This document shows positions 50,217 to 59,269 of a stretch of 64,000 nt of DNA, one piece after another (the stretch's first letter is position 1; each line of letters begins with the position of its first letter). A program made the position numbers and the translations under genes. The notes under the pieces were generated by a model, which did not search any database, was not told the DNA's origin, and saw only the letters and a list, made by a program, of their open reading frames with translations. Source of the stretch: Gammaproteobacteria bacterium. GTDB lineage: Bacteria; Pseudomonadota; Gammaproteobacteria; Steroidobacterales; Rariloculaceae. The DNA lies in contig PKRJ01000014.1 of the NCBI GenBank assembly GCA_017577365.1, positions 1 to 64,000 on the forward strand, in the 5' to 3' direction.

Positions 50217-52973
50217 TCAGCGGCCCAGATCCCACTTCACGTCGAGCTTCGCCGTCCTGCCGAGCCGCTGCTCGAGAATCGTCACCCCGCGCTGCTCGAG
50301 CGTCACCTTCTCGTCGAGGAGATTCTGCAGCCTCAATCTCAGGCTGACGCGGTCGGTCGGGTGGAACGAGTAGACGAGGTCGAGCGAATCGAACGGCCGC
50401 TCGTAGGTGTCGGGCGCGCCGTTGCGGCCGGCGAAGAAGATGCGCTCGCCGAACGTGTTGTAGACGACCGACCAGCTGTGCGCCCCGCTCGGCGCGTCGA
50501 AGCCGATCTGCAGGTTGGCGACGTAGTCGGAATGGCCCGTCATCGGTCTCTTCGGGCTCGTGAGGTCGAGGCCGACGTTGCCGACCTCGAGCTCCGAGTC
50601 GCTCACCGTCAGATTCCCGGAGAAGAAGAACGGCTCGATCCAGCGCCCGAGGCGCCTCGCGAGCGGCTCGAGATGTTTCAGCCACTCGATCTCGAGACCG
50701 ACGATCTCCGCCTCTTGCGCGTTGACGAACGTGACGAAGACGTCGTTGTCGCTGCCCGCGCCCTCCGCGGTCTCGATCGGCCTGTCGATATCCTTGCGGA
50801 ACAGCGAGACCGTGAAGTTGTCGCCGCTATCGAAGAACCATTCCGCGCGCACGTCGAGGTTGGTGATCGGCGACGTCGCAAGCCCCGGCCGGCCGCGCAC
50901 GCGCGCCTCGGTCAGCGGATCGATATAGGTCGCCTCGGAGATTTCGCGCAGGTCCGGCCGCGCGACCGTCCGGCTCGCGCCGAAGCGGAGCTGGAACGAT
51001 TCGGCCCAGAAACCCGGGCGCATGTACGTCGCCGCGAAGGCCGGGTGGACGTCGTCCTCCTGATAGACCGCGCCGAGCAGGTTGCGGGCGTTCTGCTCCG
51101 GGTCCGGCCCCGTCGTCGGGATCACGCTCTGCCCCGCGCGCACGCTGAACTCGAGGGGATCGATCGGCAGCGAGGCCTGATTGAACTGCTCCCAACGCAG
51201 CCCGCCGGTCAGCCGCCAGCGGCCGCCGAGCATCGCGTCGGCCTTGACGTAAGCGGCCTCGACGGTCTGAGCCGCGAGATAGCTTTCGGTGCCGATGCCG
51301 CCGATGCCGAGACGGAAGCCGTTCGCGGGATCGAGGATGTGCTCGTCCGTCAGCACGCTCCCCGGCGTGCCGACGAGTATCGGCGCGGCGGCCGCGGCCG
51401 TCGTGCCGAGCGTGAGCTCCGTCTGCACGTAGCTCCGCGCCTTCCGCGAGTAATCCCATCCGCCGCTGACCTCGACGTCGAAGCGGCCCGCCGCGAACGG
51501 TTTCAGCAAGTCCCAGCCGTAGCTCTCGACGTCGTCGCGGAGATCCGTGAAGCGGTAATTTGCCGCCGAGCCGGTGCGGCGCAACGACGTTCGCAGCACC
51601 TCGCCCGTATCGCGGTCGACGACGTCCTCGGCCGAGACGAGGATCTCGCTCGGGATCTCGGTCTCGGCGCTCGAATCGGAGTAGTACCACTCGAAGGCCA
51701 ACCCCTCGAGGAACGGGCGATCGAGGAAGGGCACGAGCTCGGCGGTCTCGCGGCGGAGCACGTGCTTGCCGCGGACCTGGTTCGAGCGCAGCTCGCGTTG
51801 CTCGAAGCGGATTCGATAATCGCGGAAGCCTCGGCCTGTCTCGCGCTGGAAGTTGAAGGTGTGCCCCGTCGCGATCGAGCCCTCGTCCTCGGTATTTCGC
51901 AAGAACAAGCTGCTCGTCGTGATCTCGTGCTCGGCCCCATAGGTGAGGCCGAAATTCGCGACGCCGGTCAGCGCGATCTCGTTCGTCGTGCGTTGCTGCT
52001 CGAAATACTCCTCCGCGGGATTCAGCACGTTGCGGACCGTCCGCTCGCGGTTCCTCCACGTGTTGTCGTACGACAAGAGACCGAGTGCGCCGATTTCCCA
52101 TCGCTCCGTCTCCCCGAGGAACCAGCGATTGCCGAGCGCGGCCTCCAATCCCAAGTCCGGGCCGAGCGACCGTCGCTCGAGGTCGATGTCGCGATAAAGG
52201 CTCGTTGCGAGCTCGCGGTTCATCGCCTCCGCGTCCGCGAACGAGACCGCCTCGCCCGCAGCCCTCAGCGTGTCGTAGATGCCGACCGCGCTGATGTTGC
52301 CGCGATAAGTCTGGATTGCCTGCGCGATCTCGGGCGGCAGCGCACGCGTGCCGTCGTCCTTGCCGAGCGAGTCGTCGTCCCCTCCTCGGTACGCGAGCCC
52401 CTCGCCGTCGCTCTCCGAGTTGTAGCCCGACGCGATCTCGACCGACGCGACGGGTCCCATCGGAATGCCGCGGGTCAGAATGTTCACGTTCCCGCCGCCG
52501 AACGCCGCGGGCATATCGGGCGTGTAGCCCTTCTGCACGACGAGCGCATCGATGATTTCCGCCGGGAAGATGTCGAGCGGCAGCACGTTGCGCGTCAGAT
52601 CCGGCGACGGAACGTGAGCGTGATTGAGAAGCGTGCTCGAGTAGCGCTCACCGAGTCCGCGGACGTAGATGAACTTGTCGTTCACGAGCGTGAGGCCCGG
52701 CATTCGTCGGAGCGCGAGCGAAACCGAGCTGTCTCCGGTGCGCGCGATCTGCGCGCTGCCCAGGAGATCCGCGGGAACCTGCTGCTCCAGACGCTCCTGC
52801 ACGACGTCGGTCGCGCTCGACCGCAAACGGCCGACGGCGACGACTTCCTCGAGCACCGACAGATTAGGCGTGAACGGATCGGAGTCGCCCTCCTGCGCGA
52901 TCGCCGGCCCGGCGAGCACGCTCGCGACGGCGGCGGCGATCAGCGACGGAGAATCGGCTGCTTTACTTTTCAT
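50217..52973 (-). CDS. TonB-dependent outer-membrane receptor paired with a lipoprotein
   Basis: 918 residues from ATG 52973, with GGAGAAGGGAA upstream; signal peptide ends GPAIAQ. TonB-box region LEEVVAVGRLR. The plug is the subtype with FIYVRGLGERYSSTLLN, LDIFPAEIIDALVVQKGYTPDMPA and FGGGNVNILTRG, found in receptors that travel with large outer-membrane lipoproteins. Barrel end: LRLRLQNLLDEKVTLEQ and a terminal KLDVKWDLGR. It follows the lipoprotein by 58 bp and precedes the beta-helix protein, so the three may bind, cut and import one large ligand, possibly a glycan; this is inference. Confidence 0.95.
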   Translation of the reverse strand: MKSKAADSPSLIAAAVASVLAGPAIAQEGDSDPFTPNLSVLEEVVAVGRLRSSATDVVQERLEQQVPADLLGSAQIARTGDSSVSLALRRMPGLTLVNDKFIYVRGLGERYSSTLLNHAHVPSPDLTRNVLPLDIFPAEIIDALVVQKGYTPDMPAAFGGGNVNILTRGIPMGPVASVEIASGYNSESDGEGLAYRGGDDDSLGKDDGTRALPPEIAQAIQTYRGNISAVGIYDTLRAAGEAVSFADAEAMNRELATSLYRDIDLERRSLGPDLGLEAALGNRWFLGETERWEIGALGLLSYDNTWRNRERTVRNVLNPAEEYFEQQRTTNEIALTGVANFGLTYGAEHEITTSSLFLRNTEDEGSIATGHTFNFQRETGRGFRDYRIRFEQRELRSNQVRGKHVLRRETAELVPFLDRPFLEGLAFEWYYSDSSAETEIPSEILVSAEDVVDRDTGEVLRTSLRRTGSAANYRFTDLRDDVESYGWDLLKPFAAGRFDVEVSGGWDYSRKARSYVQTELTLGTTAAAAAPILVGTPGSVLTDEHILDPANGFRLGIGGIGTESYLAAQTVEAAYVKADAMLGGRWRLTGGLRWEQFNQASLPIDPLEFSVRAGQSVIPTTGPDPEQNARNLLGAVYQEDDVHPAFAATYMRPGFWAESFQLRFGASRTVARPDLREISEATYIDPLTEARVRGRPGLATSPITNLDVRAEWFFDSGDNFTVSLFRKDIDRPIETAEGAGSDNDVFVTFVNAQEAEIVGLEIEWLKHLEPLARRLGRWIEPFFFSGNLTVSDSELEVGNVGLDLTSPKRPMTGHSDYVANLQIGFDAPSGAHSWSVVYNTFGERIFFAGRNGAPDTYERPFDSLDLVYSFHPTDRVSLRLRLQNLLDEKVTLEQRGVTILEQRLGRTAKLDVKWDLGR

Positions 52974-53031
52974 TTCCCTTCTCCAGCGTGGGCGATCGGG
53001 TATCGGTCGCGACGGCCTCGACTCGGAGGCA

Positions 53032-54624
53032 TCAGGGCGCCTCGAACCAGAGGGGTTGTCCCCGGTTCTCCTCGTGCAGACCGTAGGTCCAGCCGATCGT
53101 CCAGTCGTTCTCCCGGGTGACCGCGCCGAGCCGATCGCTTTCGGGGGTCATCGTCAACGGATTGCCGTCCGCATCGACGAGGTCGGGGCGCGTGTAGAAC
53201 AGGTCGAGAATCGCGAGATTCGCGTTCGCCGAGACGTCGGGCCGCTGGATGATCACGTTGCCGACGTTGAAGCTGTAGTCGGCGCCGTTCGTGCTCGGAT
53301 TGGCTCCGAGGAACCATTCCTCGAGCGTATCCCCGTTCGGCAGGTGGTTCGTCTGGACGGCGAGCTCGCAGACGATCAACGTGTTTCGTACGCTGGTCAG
53401 CCCTTGCTGCGCGAATAGATCGGTGACGCCGTCCTCGTCGATCTCGAAGCACTCGTTGTTCGAGTCGATGTCGTCCGCGTACGCGCCGTAGATGATGCTG
53501 TCGACCAACGTCATCTGCGGTCCGCGCCGCAGCGTCGGGCCTTCGGCAGGATCGTGCGTGTTCATGTCGCCGTTGCCGATGATGCACGTCATGTTGCGGA
53601 TCGTGGGCTTCGTCATCGGCTCCGTATCGAGCGGCACGCCGCTGGCCGCGCGGGTATCGCCGATGTTATCGCCCTCGATGCATCGGTTGCCGTCGAGCTC
53701 CGGCTGGATGATCAGCGCCGTGTCGATCGTTCCGACGTAGCCGTCCGAGAAGTCGATCGAATCGTCCTTGACGTAGAGCGCGACGAAATGATCGACGTTG
53801 ACGGCGCCGCCGAAGAACTCGATCCCGTCGTCGTAGGTGCTGTAGACCTGCAGGTGGCTGACGACGGTTCCGGACCCCACGGCGTTGAACGTGATGCCGT
53901 TCAGCTCGTCGTCCGGCGCGACCTCCGATCCCGTGTGCTTGACGACGACGTAGCGCAGGATGCCGGAGCTCTCCTCGTTGTCGTTGCCGCCGTAGTGAAC
54001 CGGCCGGCCCTCGGAGAGGACGTGGCAGTCGTTCGAGGCGCGCTGCTCGTCCGTGCAGTTGTTCGTGATGCCGTTGCCGTTGATTACGATGCCGCCCCAC
54101 TGCTGGACGTCCTCGGGCCCGACCGTGCCGAGCACTGCATCCGTCACGCTCGTAAAGGTGATCGGCGCATCGGGGCGACCTTCCGCGATGATCCTCGAGC
54201 CGCGGTTGATGACGAGATAGTCCGACTCGTCGTTGAACGCGAGCGTCGCGCCTGCGGCGATCGTCAGGACCGGTCCTTCGCCCTCGGCCGGCGCGGTCCC
54301 CGACGACACGTCCCGGCCGATCATCAGGACGTCTTCGAAGATGTGAACGCCGTCGATGAGGGGGATATCGAGGTCGCCGGTCACGGGATTCGAGGCGCTC
54401 GAGAAGGTCGAGTCGTAGCGACAGTTCTCTCCGTCGAAGCTTCCCCGGCGAACCTGCCCGGAGGGAGTCGTATAAGCCCCGCAGGGGTTCGAGCTGCCGC
54501 CGTTGCCCCCTCCTCCTCCGGTGGAGTTATCGATGTTCGTCGGCGCCAGATTGATGTCCCCGCTCTCGCAGGCGGTCATCGCGGCCGCGAGCGACGCCAG
54601 GGTCAGAAGCCGGTCGATGCGCAT
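53032..54624 (-). CDS. Large outer-membrane-type lipoprotein, receptor partner
   Basis: 530 residues. The N terminus MRIDRLLTLASLAAAMTAC is a lipoprotein signal with the lipid-bearing Cys19, followed by a Gly/Asn/Ser-rich flexible linker (residues 33-46). The body has an N-terminal hallmark block (IFEDVLMIGRDV, TIAAGATLAFNDESDYLVIN, GSRIIAEGRPDAPITFTS) and a beta-helix-like region of short Asn/Asp-rich strands (GGIVINGNGI, GILRYVVVKHTGSE, DDGIEFFGGAVNVDHFVALY). I recognise the family as a recurrent companion of TonB receptors in marine bacteria but know no function; a surface ligand-binding role like SusD is inference, and it is not a SusD homologue. It heads the three-gene unit and has a perfect palindrome in its leader. 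Confidence 0.87.
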   Translation of the reverse strand: MRIDRLLTLASLAAAMTACESGDINLAPTNIDNSTGGGGGNGGSSNPCGAYTTPSGQVRRGSFDGENCRYDSTFSSASNPVTGDLDIPLIDGVHIFEDVLMIGRDVSSGTAPAEGEGPVLTIAAGATLAFNDESDYLVINRGSRIIAEGRPDAPITFTSVTDAVLGTVGPEDVQQWGGIVINGNGITNNCTDEQRASNDCHVLSEGRPVHYGGNDNEESSGILRYVVVKHTGSEVAPDDELNGITFNAVGSGTVVSHLQVYSTYDDGIEFFGGAVNVDHFVALYVKDDSIDFSDGYVGTIDTALIIQPELDGNRCIEGDNIGDTRAASGVPLDTEPMTKPTIRNMTCIIGNGDMNTHDPAEGPTLRRGPQMTLVDSIIYGAYADDIDSNNECFEIDEDGVTDLFAQQGLTSVRNTLIVCELAVQTNHLPNGDTLEEWFLGANPSTNGADYSFNVGNVIIQRPDVSANANLAILDLFYTRPDLVDADGNPLTMTPESDRLGAVTRENDWTIGWTYGLHEENRGQPLWFEAP

Positions 54625-54654
54625 TCTCTCCTCCGCGCGTAACCACTTAACGTA

Positions 54655-54676
54655 ATGTCGAGCACCTGCTCGACAT
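54655..54676 (-). promoter_or_regulatory. Perfect palindrome in the leader of the lipoprotein-receptor unit
   Basis: Arms ATGTCGAGCA (54655-54664) and TGCTCGACAT (54667-54676) flank CC; weaker outer arms TAACGT and ACGTTA extend the symmetry. It lies 30 bp before the start codon of the lipoprotein. Suits a dimeric repressor; a cis-acting RNA hairpin is the alternative. Confidence 0.55.
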
Positions 54677-54788
54677 CGGTCACGTTAGAAGAGATCCGTT
54701 GACGCGCCGTGACGGCTCGATTGCGGTTGTGTTACGGCACTACCGGCGCCGGCGAGGACCAAAGAATCCCGTGAGGTGCGATCACCTA

Positions 54789-54817
54789 TTAACGGCGACG
54801 TGCGAACGGTGTACTAT
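54789..54817 (+). promoter_or_regulatory. Putative promoter for the small basic protein gene
   Basis: TTAACG (54789-54794) and TACTAT (54812-54817) with an exact 17-bp spacer, about 120 bp before the start at 54939. Apart from this and the palindrome, the 314-bp gap 54625-54938 shows nothing. Confidence 0.5.
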
Positions 54818-54938
54818 TGCTCACCCCGGCGGGCCGAGCACCAAGAAGACGACAGACCGCCGGGACACGGACGGCGAACCTTCCCATTCGAGCTCTGCAC
54901 CAGCTCGGCGCACGGCCGCTTGAGCTCGGAGCGATACT

Positions 54939-55148
54939 ATGGCAGCGAAAGTCATTCGCATTCGCGACCGTGACGCGCAAAGCGTCGACTCCGAGAACCA
55001 GTCCTCGGGTGGTTGGGATCCTATCGAAGTGTGGCGTACGCGCGTGCTTTTGCCGCGCCTCGAGGAATCGCATTCGGAGCGTCCGCAACCGCAACCGAAA
55101 AAGCGCTCGTTCTTGAGACGGTTGCGGCGCAAGAAGAAAGACGACTGA
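54939..55148 (+). CDS. Small basic protein of unknown function
   Basis: 69 residues; ATG 54939 has GGAGCG eight bases upstream and a good promoter candidate. The N-terminal half (AAKVIRIRDRDAQSVDSENQ, WDPIEVWRTR) is followed by a strongly basic tail (KKRSFLRRLRRKKKDD). No membrane span or known motif. The basic tail could bind nucleic acid or membrane lipid, but this is guesswork. Coding status is supported by the site and by compact codon use, not by homology. Confidence 0.5.
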   Translation: MAAKVIRIRDRDAQSVDSENQSSGGWDPIEVWRTRVLLPRLEESHSERPQPQPKKRSFLRRLRRKKKDD

Positions 55149-55220
55149 CCGCCGCACACCGGACCGCTCGCAAGGCGGGTTACAGCTCTATATACGCTCG
55201 CTCATACGCCCCCCAAACGC

Positions 55221-55258
55221 CTCGACGCGCACGGATGAGGGCGCTTCGGCGCGTCGAG
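55221..55258 (-). terminator. Hairpin downstream of tRNA-Leu
   Basis: Perfect 10-bp arms CTCGACGCGC (55221-55230) and GCGCGTCGAG (55249-55258) with an 18-base centre. Read leftward it follows the tRNA-Leu gene by about 120 bp and is followed by GCGTTTGGGG. It could also end the rightward small gene. Confidence 0.5.
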
Positions 55259-55377
55259 CGCCCCGGCACCCGCCCCCATCTCCGACGTCGCGGCGCATCA
55301 CGGAGCGCCCGAGGAGAGCGGTGGCCGGGCGCTCCACCGCCACCGCACGGCGCGGCAATACGGGCCCGCGCTCGATC

Positions 55378-55463
55378 TGGTGCCCGAGGCCGGACTCGAA
55401 CCGGCACGGCCTTTCGGCCAGCGGATTTTAAGTCCGCTGCGTCTACCGTTCCGCCACCCGGGC
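55378..55463 (-). tRNA. tRNA-Leu (UAA)
   Basis: 86 nt including an encoded 3-prime CCA. Acceptor arm 5-prime GCCCGGG pairs with CTCGGGC (one G-T). Anticodon stem-loop CGGACTTAAAATCCG gives anticodon TAA. A long variable arm (GGCCGAAAGGCC region) is present as expected for a class II leucine tRNA, and the T arm carries GGTTCGAGTCC. Confidence 0.97.
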
Positions 55464-55613
55464 ACATGGCTTCCGCGTGTCAACGCCGGGGCACTCCGCC
55501 CGCGGCTTCAAGCTCGGCCAATGCCGGCGAATTCTACCGCACGCCTCATGGCTACCCTTAATCGGGGCCGGAACAAGACGAATGCCGACGATCCCCTTAT
55601 CCCCCAAAACGAA

Positions 55614-55640
55614 GCGGGGCAGTCTGGATAACTGCCCCGC
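55614..55640 (-). terminator. Rho-independent terminator after the fasciclin gene
   Basis: Perfect 10-bp arms GCGGGGCAGT and ACTGCCCCGC around a 7-base loop; read leftward the hairpin is followed by TTCGTTTTGG. It is 54 bp past the fasciclin stop. Confidence 0.75.
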
Positions 55641-55694
55641 GCTGCGGCTGTGGTACGCGGCGGCTCGGCCGCCCCACTGCGGACGCCGGAAGCG

Positions 55695-56582
55695 TCAGTT
55701 GCCGAACGGATCCGCGGAACGGTCCGACTCGGTCGAGCTCTCCTCTTCCGTTTCGGACCCGAACGGCGATTCCCGATCGGAGCCGAAAGGAGACTCGCTC
55801 TCCGAGCCAAGCGGCGGCTCGCTCTCGGAGCCGAGGCCGCTTTCCCGCTCCGACCCGAGACCGCTCTCTTGGTCGGAGCCGAGACCGCTTTCGCGTTCGG
55901 TTTCGAATTCGCTGCTGCCTTGCTCCTGCTCGCTCCCGATATCGTCCGCGCGCGCAAGTGCCGTCGGCTCGAGAACGCTGTCGATCGCATAAATCCGCAA
56001 GCTGCCCTGCTGGATCCCGGACTGCACGACCTCGGCATCGCCGACCTGGATCGTATCGCCGCTCGCGCTGAGCTCGACCGTGCCTCCATCGATCGTCTGC
56101 GCCGCCGGCAAGCTGCGTGCCATTTCCTCGTCGACGTCGTCCGCGACGATATGCGCGCGCAGCAAGCTGATCAGCTGTTCGCGATTCTCCGGCTGCATCA
56201 GCTCGTCTTTGCTCAAGCCGGACATCTGCTCCCACGCGTCATTCGTGGGCGCGAACACCGTGTATTCGGTGCTGCCGGTCAAGGCGTCTTCCATCCCCGC
56301 AGCCTTCACCGCTTCGACGAAGGTGCTGAGATCGTCATGTTCCTGAGCGATCTGGTCGAGCATGCCTGACCCGCCCGATTCGCTCTCGGTAGAGGACGTC
56401 AGCGACTCGCTGCTCGGCTCCGACTGGAGATCTTGCTGCTCCTGCTGCGACTGCACACCCGGTTGATCTTGACTCAGCTCGTCACCCGGTTGCTGTGCGG
56501 CGGCGGTCGAACTGAGCGCCGCCATCACAGCCGCCGCAAGCACGTGCCTTACATGCCGGCGGTCAATCATTCCTTGCTTCAT
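55695..56582 (-). CDS. Secreted fasciclin (FAS1) domain protein with octapeptide-repeat tail
   Basis: 295 residues from ATG 56582; signal peptide ends SSTAAAQ. A Gln/Ser/Glu-rich linker (31-72) precedes one FAS1 domain at 73-206, with the H1-type block YTVFAPTNDAWEQM and the H2-type LLRAHIVADDV and LRIYAIDSVLEP. FAS1 domains mediate adhesion to surfaces or polymers. After residue 230 come six consecutive 8-residue repeats of the form E-S/P-G/P-L/F-G-S-D/E/S-x, then an acidic Ser-rich end. The tail is strongly acidic, which suits a salty habitat but may also bind calcium or be exposed as a stalk. Monocistronic, with its own terminator. Confidence 0.9.
   Translation of the reverse strand: MKQGMIDRRHVRHVLAAAVMAALSSTAAAQQPGDELSQDQPGVQSQQEQQDLQSEPSSESLTSSTESESGGSGMLDQIAQEHDDLSTFVEAVKAAGMEDALTGSTEYTVFAPTNDAWEQMSGLSKDELMQPENREQLISLLRAHIVADDVDEEMARSLPAAQTIDGGTVELSASGDTIQVGDAEVVQSGIQQGSLRIYAIDSVLEPTALARADDIGSEQEQGSSEFETERESGLGSDQESGLGSERESGLGSESEPPLGSESESPFGSDRESPFGSETEEESSTESDRSADPFGN
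55749..55892 (-). repeat. Six 24-bp tandem repeats coding the octapeptide tail
   Basis: Residues 231-278 of the fasciclin protein: ESGLGSDQ, ESGLGSER, ESGLGSES, EPPLGSES, ESPFGSDR, ESPFGSET. Each unit is 24 bp, so copy number can change without breaking the frame. Confidence 0.88.
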
Positions 56583-56714
56583 TGATAGGTCTCCTCGAAT
56601 GCCTACGGTTTTCGGCCAGTAGTCGTCACACCGACTCCGCGCACGGCAAAGTGCCGGAAGGCCCTGCTTGTGCAAGCCCTATGCCAGCACTCGAAACGCG
56701 CTGCATAGGGATTC

Positions 56715-57627
56715 CTACCCGAGCGCTGACGAAGAAGAGACGAGAGCCGAATGGCGATTCGTCAGGATTGGAGGTGTGCCGAGGCAACACGGCCGCAGCG
56801 CGAACGTGACGGCCGCTCTTTTACTCTCGATCAGCTCGAGAGCCGCTCTTGGAGCTTGGTCGGCCGGAGCCTCGATATCCGGCGCGACCCCGACCCGGTC
56901 GATGCGCCGACCGTCGGCCGTCACGTAATCGGCAACCGGAGCGAACAGCAGCCTGCCTTCGCCATCCGGGAAACGTTCCCCGCTCAGCATTGCCCCGGCG
57001 GTGGCTTCACCGATCACCGTGACGTCGGCGCGCCGGCGAATGAGATCGACGAACGGCTCGGCGGCGCTGGCCGTCTGGCTGCTCGTCAGCACGTAAACGT
57101 TGCCTTCGAAAATCGGCCGGTCGTGCTCGGGCAGGACCAGCCGCACAGCGCCGGTCTCGAGAAGACGCTGCCGGAAAAGTTCGAGGTCGAGCTCCTCCAG
57201 GGCGGCAATGCTCGAGATCTGATCCGGCGCGGATAACCCGCGTTCTGCACGAACCAGCGCCGCGTCAGATACACGCCGGTGTCGATCGCTTCACGGGTCA
57301 GGTACCGCCGAGCGCCGCCACGGCAAAAGCTCCTGCGGGCGCTGGCCGCTGGAGCCAGTTATGCGTGAACGGCAACTGCCGCGCAGCCCGGTTGAACTCG
57401 GCGCGAAAGGCCTCGTCGTCCAACGCTTTGATCTCCGGTCAGCCCACGTACGCGACGAACTCCCGCCACTCCGGCGACTCGGCGAGGTTCGCAATGAACC
57501 TCTGGCTGATCTCGATGATTCGCTCGAGCAGCGCCCCGCGCTCATTGCCCTCGGCCGCGGCTCCACACGCTGCCCCCGCTAGAGCGAGCAGACTGACCGC
57601 TCGCAGAAGTCGATGCCTAGGCCTCAT
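56715..57627 (-). pseudogene. Broken S41-family (C-terminal-processing-type) serine peptidase
   Basis: The gene began at ATG 57627 with an excellent binding site (GGGAGGAAAGG) and a lipoprotein-like signal (LLALAGAACG). The first frame reads RFIANLAESPEWREFVAYVG, meets an in-frame TGA, then continues sensibly with PEIKALDDEAFRAEFNRAAR and LPFTHNWL before a second stop. Another frame then supplies GVYLTRRWFVQN, and a third the catalytic C-terminal domain: NVYVLTSSQTASAAEPFVDL (nucleophile Ser), VIGEATAGAML and VGVAPDIEAP. The segment normally lying between PFTHNWL and GVYLTRRWF, about 80-100 residues, is absent. At least one nonsense mutation, two frame changes and an internal deletion make this inactive. 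Confidence 0.85.
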
Positions 57628-57770
57628 GCCTTTCCTCCCGTCGAGAATGCAAAGCGACGGGATGCTTATCACAGGCGTTTGTCGCGTTCCGGGCAGATTG
57701 ACGTCTCGACGATGATTCCCCCGGTTTGAAGGACGAACGTGAAAGGCTCGGGGACGAAAACGGAAGCGAG

Positions 57771-58502
57771 CTATCGTCGAAGCGCGTTGACGTCGAAGCC
57801 GGTCGAGACCGGCAAGCGCCGTTCGAGCCCGGTTAGGACGACTTCCCGCTTGCGGGCATTCCCCTGCACCTGCGCGACATAGGCCGGATTGACCAGGAAC
57901 GATCGGTGGATTCGGATCGCGCCCGGAACCTGACGGGCGACATCCGTCAGCGGCGCGCGGATCAAAACGCGGTCCATCGATCCGTCGGTGCGGCGACAAA
58001 TCGACACGTAGTTCGGCTGTGCCTCGGCGAAGACGAACTCGTCGGGACGGGGCCGCAACACCTCTCCCCGATTCCGCCCGCGTATCACCAGCGGCCGTCG
58101 CGTTCCCGGCGCCGGCTCCGGATACTTGCTGATGAGCAGCATTGCGAGCAGCACGAGCAGCGGCGCCAGCACGGCCGCATGGGGCAACGCGATATAGACC
58201 ACGTAATCAACCCAGTGCCGCCAACTCGGTTCGGCGTCGTTGATGACGCGCACGTTGTAGTACCAGCAGCAAGTGAAGATCGCTCCGAGAAGTAACGTGC
58301 GGGACAGAACCTCGTTATAGAGGCTCCACCGTCCGCCCCGCCACGCGTAGACGAGCCCGTGAAGAGCCAAGAATGGGAGCGCGATGCAGAAGCCGTAGCC
58401 GATTATCTTGATCGTACGCCACGGGCCATCGTAGCGATCAGTGCCGAACGGCTCGAGCAGTAGCGTGATAGCTGGTGGCGTTCTGCTTGGTGATCGCCGC
58501 AA
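57771..58502 (-). CDS. LytTR-type DNA-binding protein with membrane region, 5-prime end uncertain
   Basis: The last 100 residues are a LytTR DNA-binding domain (VFAEAQPNYVSICRRTDG, LTDVARQVPGAIRIHRSFLV, NPAYVAQVQGN, LPVSTGFDVNALRR). Before it are four membrane helices beginning with LLLEPFGTDRYDGPWRTI, which is the start of the membrane domain of a known LytTR family but normally lies 30-40 residues inside the protein. No ATG precedes it in frame; only weak TTG codons (58550, 58502) are available, and the upstream residues are not hydrophobic. The gene is therefore probably 5-prime truncated, perhaps dead. It lies head to head with, and slightly overlaps, the PH-domain gene, which also starts abruptly. 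Confidence 0.65.
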   Translation of the reverse strand: MRRSPSRTPPAITLLLEPFGTDRYDGPWRTIKIIGYGFCIALPFLALHGLVYAWRGGRWSLYNEVLSRTLLLGAIFTCCWYYNVRVINDAEPSWRHWVDYVVYIALPHAAVLAPLLVLLAMLLISKYPEPAPGTRRPLVIRGRNRGEVLRPRPDEFVFAEAQPNYVSICRRTDGSMDRVLIRAPLTDVARQVPGAIRIHRSFLVNPAYVAQVQGNARKREVVLTGLERRLPVSTGFDVNALRR

Positions 58503-59110
58503 TCCTCTGGCACATGCGTGAAAGCGGCGGCGTCGTTGTCGCCGTCGCAATGTGCATCGGGATCCTCACGAGCGTTGGGACGGCCGCGCTGATGGCCTGG
58601 TTCTACATCGGGCAAATCCGCGCGAGCGTCGAGATAGGCGCGGAACAGCTTGTCTTGAATATCCCGCTGTACGCCCGAGCAGTGCCGATTCAGCGAATTC
58701 GAGCGGACGAGGCGGAAAGAATCTCACTCATCGGAGACGACAGCCGCCGCCCGAGCGTGCGAACGAACGGTCTCGGGCTTCCAGGCCTCAACCTGGGTTG
58801 GTTTCGCACCAGGGGTGGAGAGCGGGCACTCGTTGCAATCACTACGCCGGACGTGGTCGTTGTGCCGACGCAGGATGACTACATCTTGATCGTGAGCGTC
58901 GCCGACCCGGAGGGCTTCCTTCTGTCGCTCAGAGAAGCGAAACAGAGGGCCGCCGGTGCGAAACGAGCTGGGTGCGCAGTACGCTCTGATTCCGCTCTCT
59001 TCGGCCTGGCTTATACGTCCAGGGAACTGCAGCCACGGCAAGCGGATGCTCGGCTGCGGCATCTCGCTACGCCTTCGCTTTGGCGGCTACTCGAAGAGAG
59101 CTATTACTGA
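58475..59110 (+). CDS. Membrane protein with bacterial PH-like domain, 5-prime end uncertain
   Basis: 211 codons from GTG 58475. The start gives a membrane helix at once (VAFCLVIAAILWHM), then a second (VVVAVAMCIGILTSVGTAALMAWF), then a bPH-like beta domain: VEIGAEQLVLNIPLYARAVPIQRIRA, a loop, and VAITTPDVVVVPTQDDYILIVSVADPEGFLLSLREA. The last 60 residues after KQRAAGAKRAGC are Arg-rich and look less like the family, so a 3-prime frameshift is possible. No convincing binding site stands before the GTG, and the neighbour on the other strand is truncated at the same point. Function unknown. Confidence 0.6.
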   Translation: MAFCLVIAAILWHMRESGGVVVAVAMCIGILTSVGTAALMAWFYIGQIRASVEIGAEQLVLNIPLYARAVPIQRIRADEAERISLIGDDSRRPSVRTNGLGLPGLNLGWFRTRGGERALVAITTPDVVVVPTQDDYILIVSVADPEGFLLSLREAKQRAAGAKRAGCAVRSDSALFGLAYTSRELQPRQADARLRHLATPSLWRLLEESYY

Positions 59111-59269
59111 CCGCACGCGGAGGTCGCCGAAGGCCTCGCCGCCATCGCTGGGGCGGTACTTCTCACCCAGCTCCGAACGCGCCGGTTTCAGCCGCTGCGC
59201 GCAACGGCACGTCCGCGCAGAAACCCGCTGGGAGGCAGTGGCTTAGAACGGGTGGCAAATTCGGCAGGA

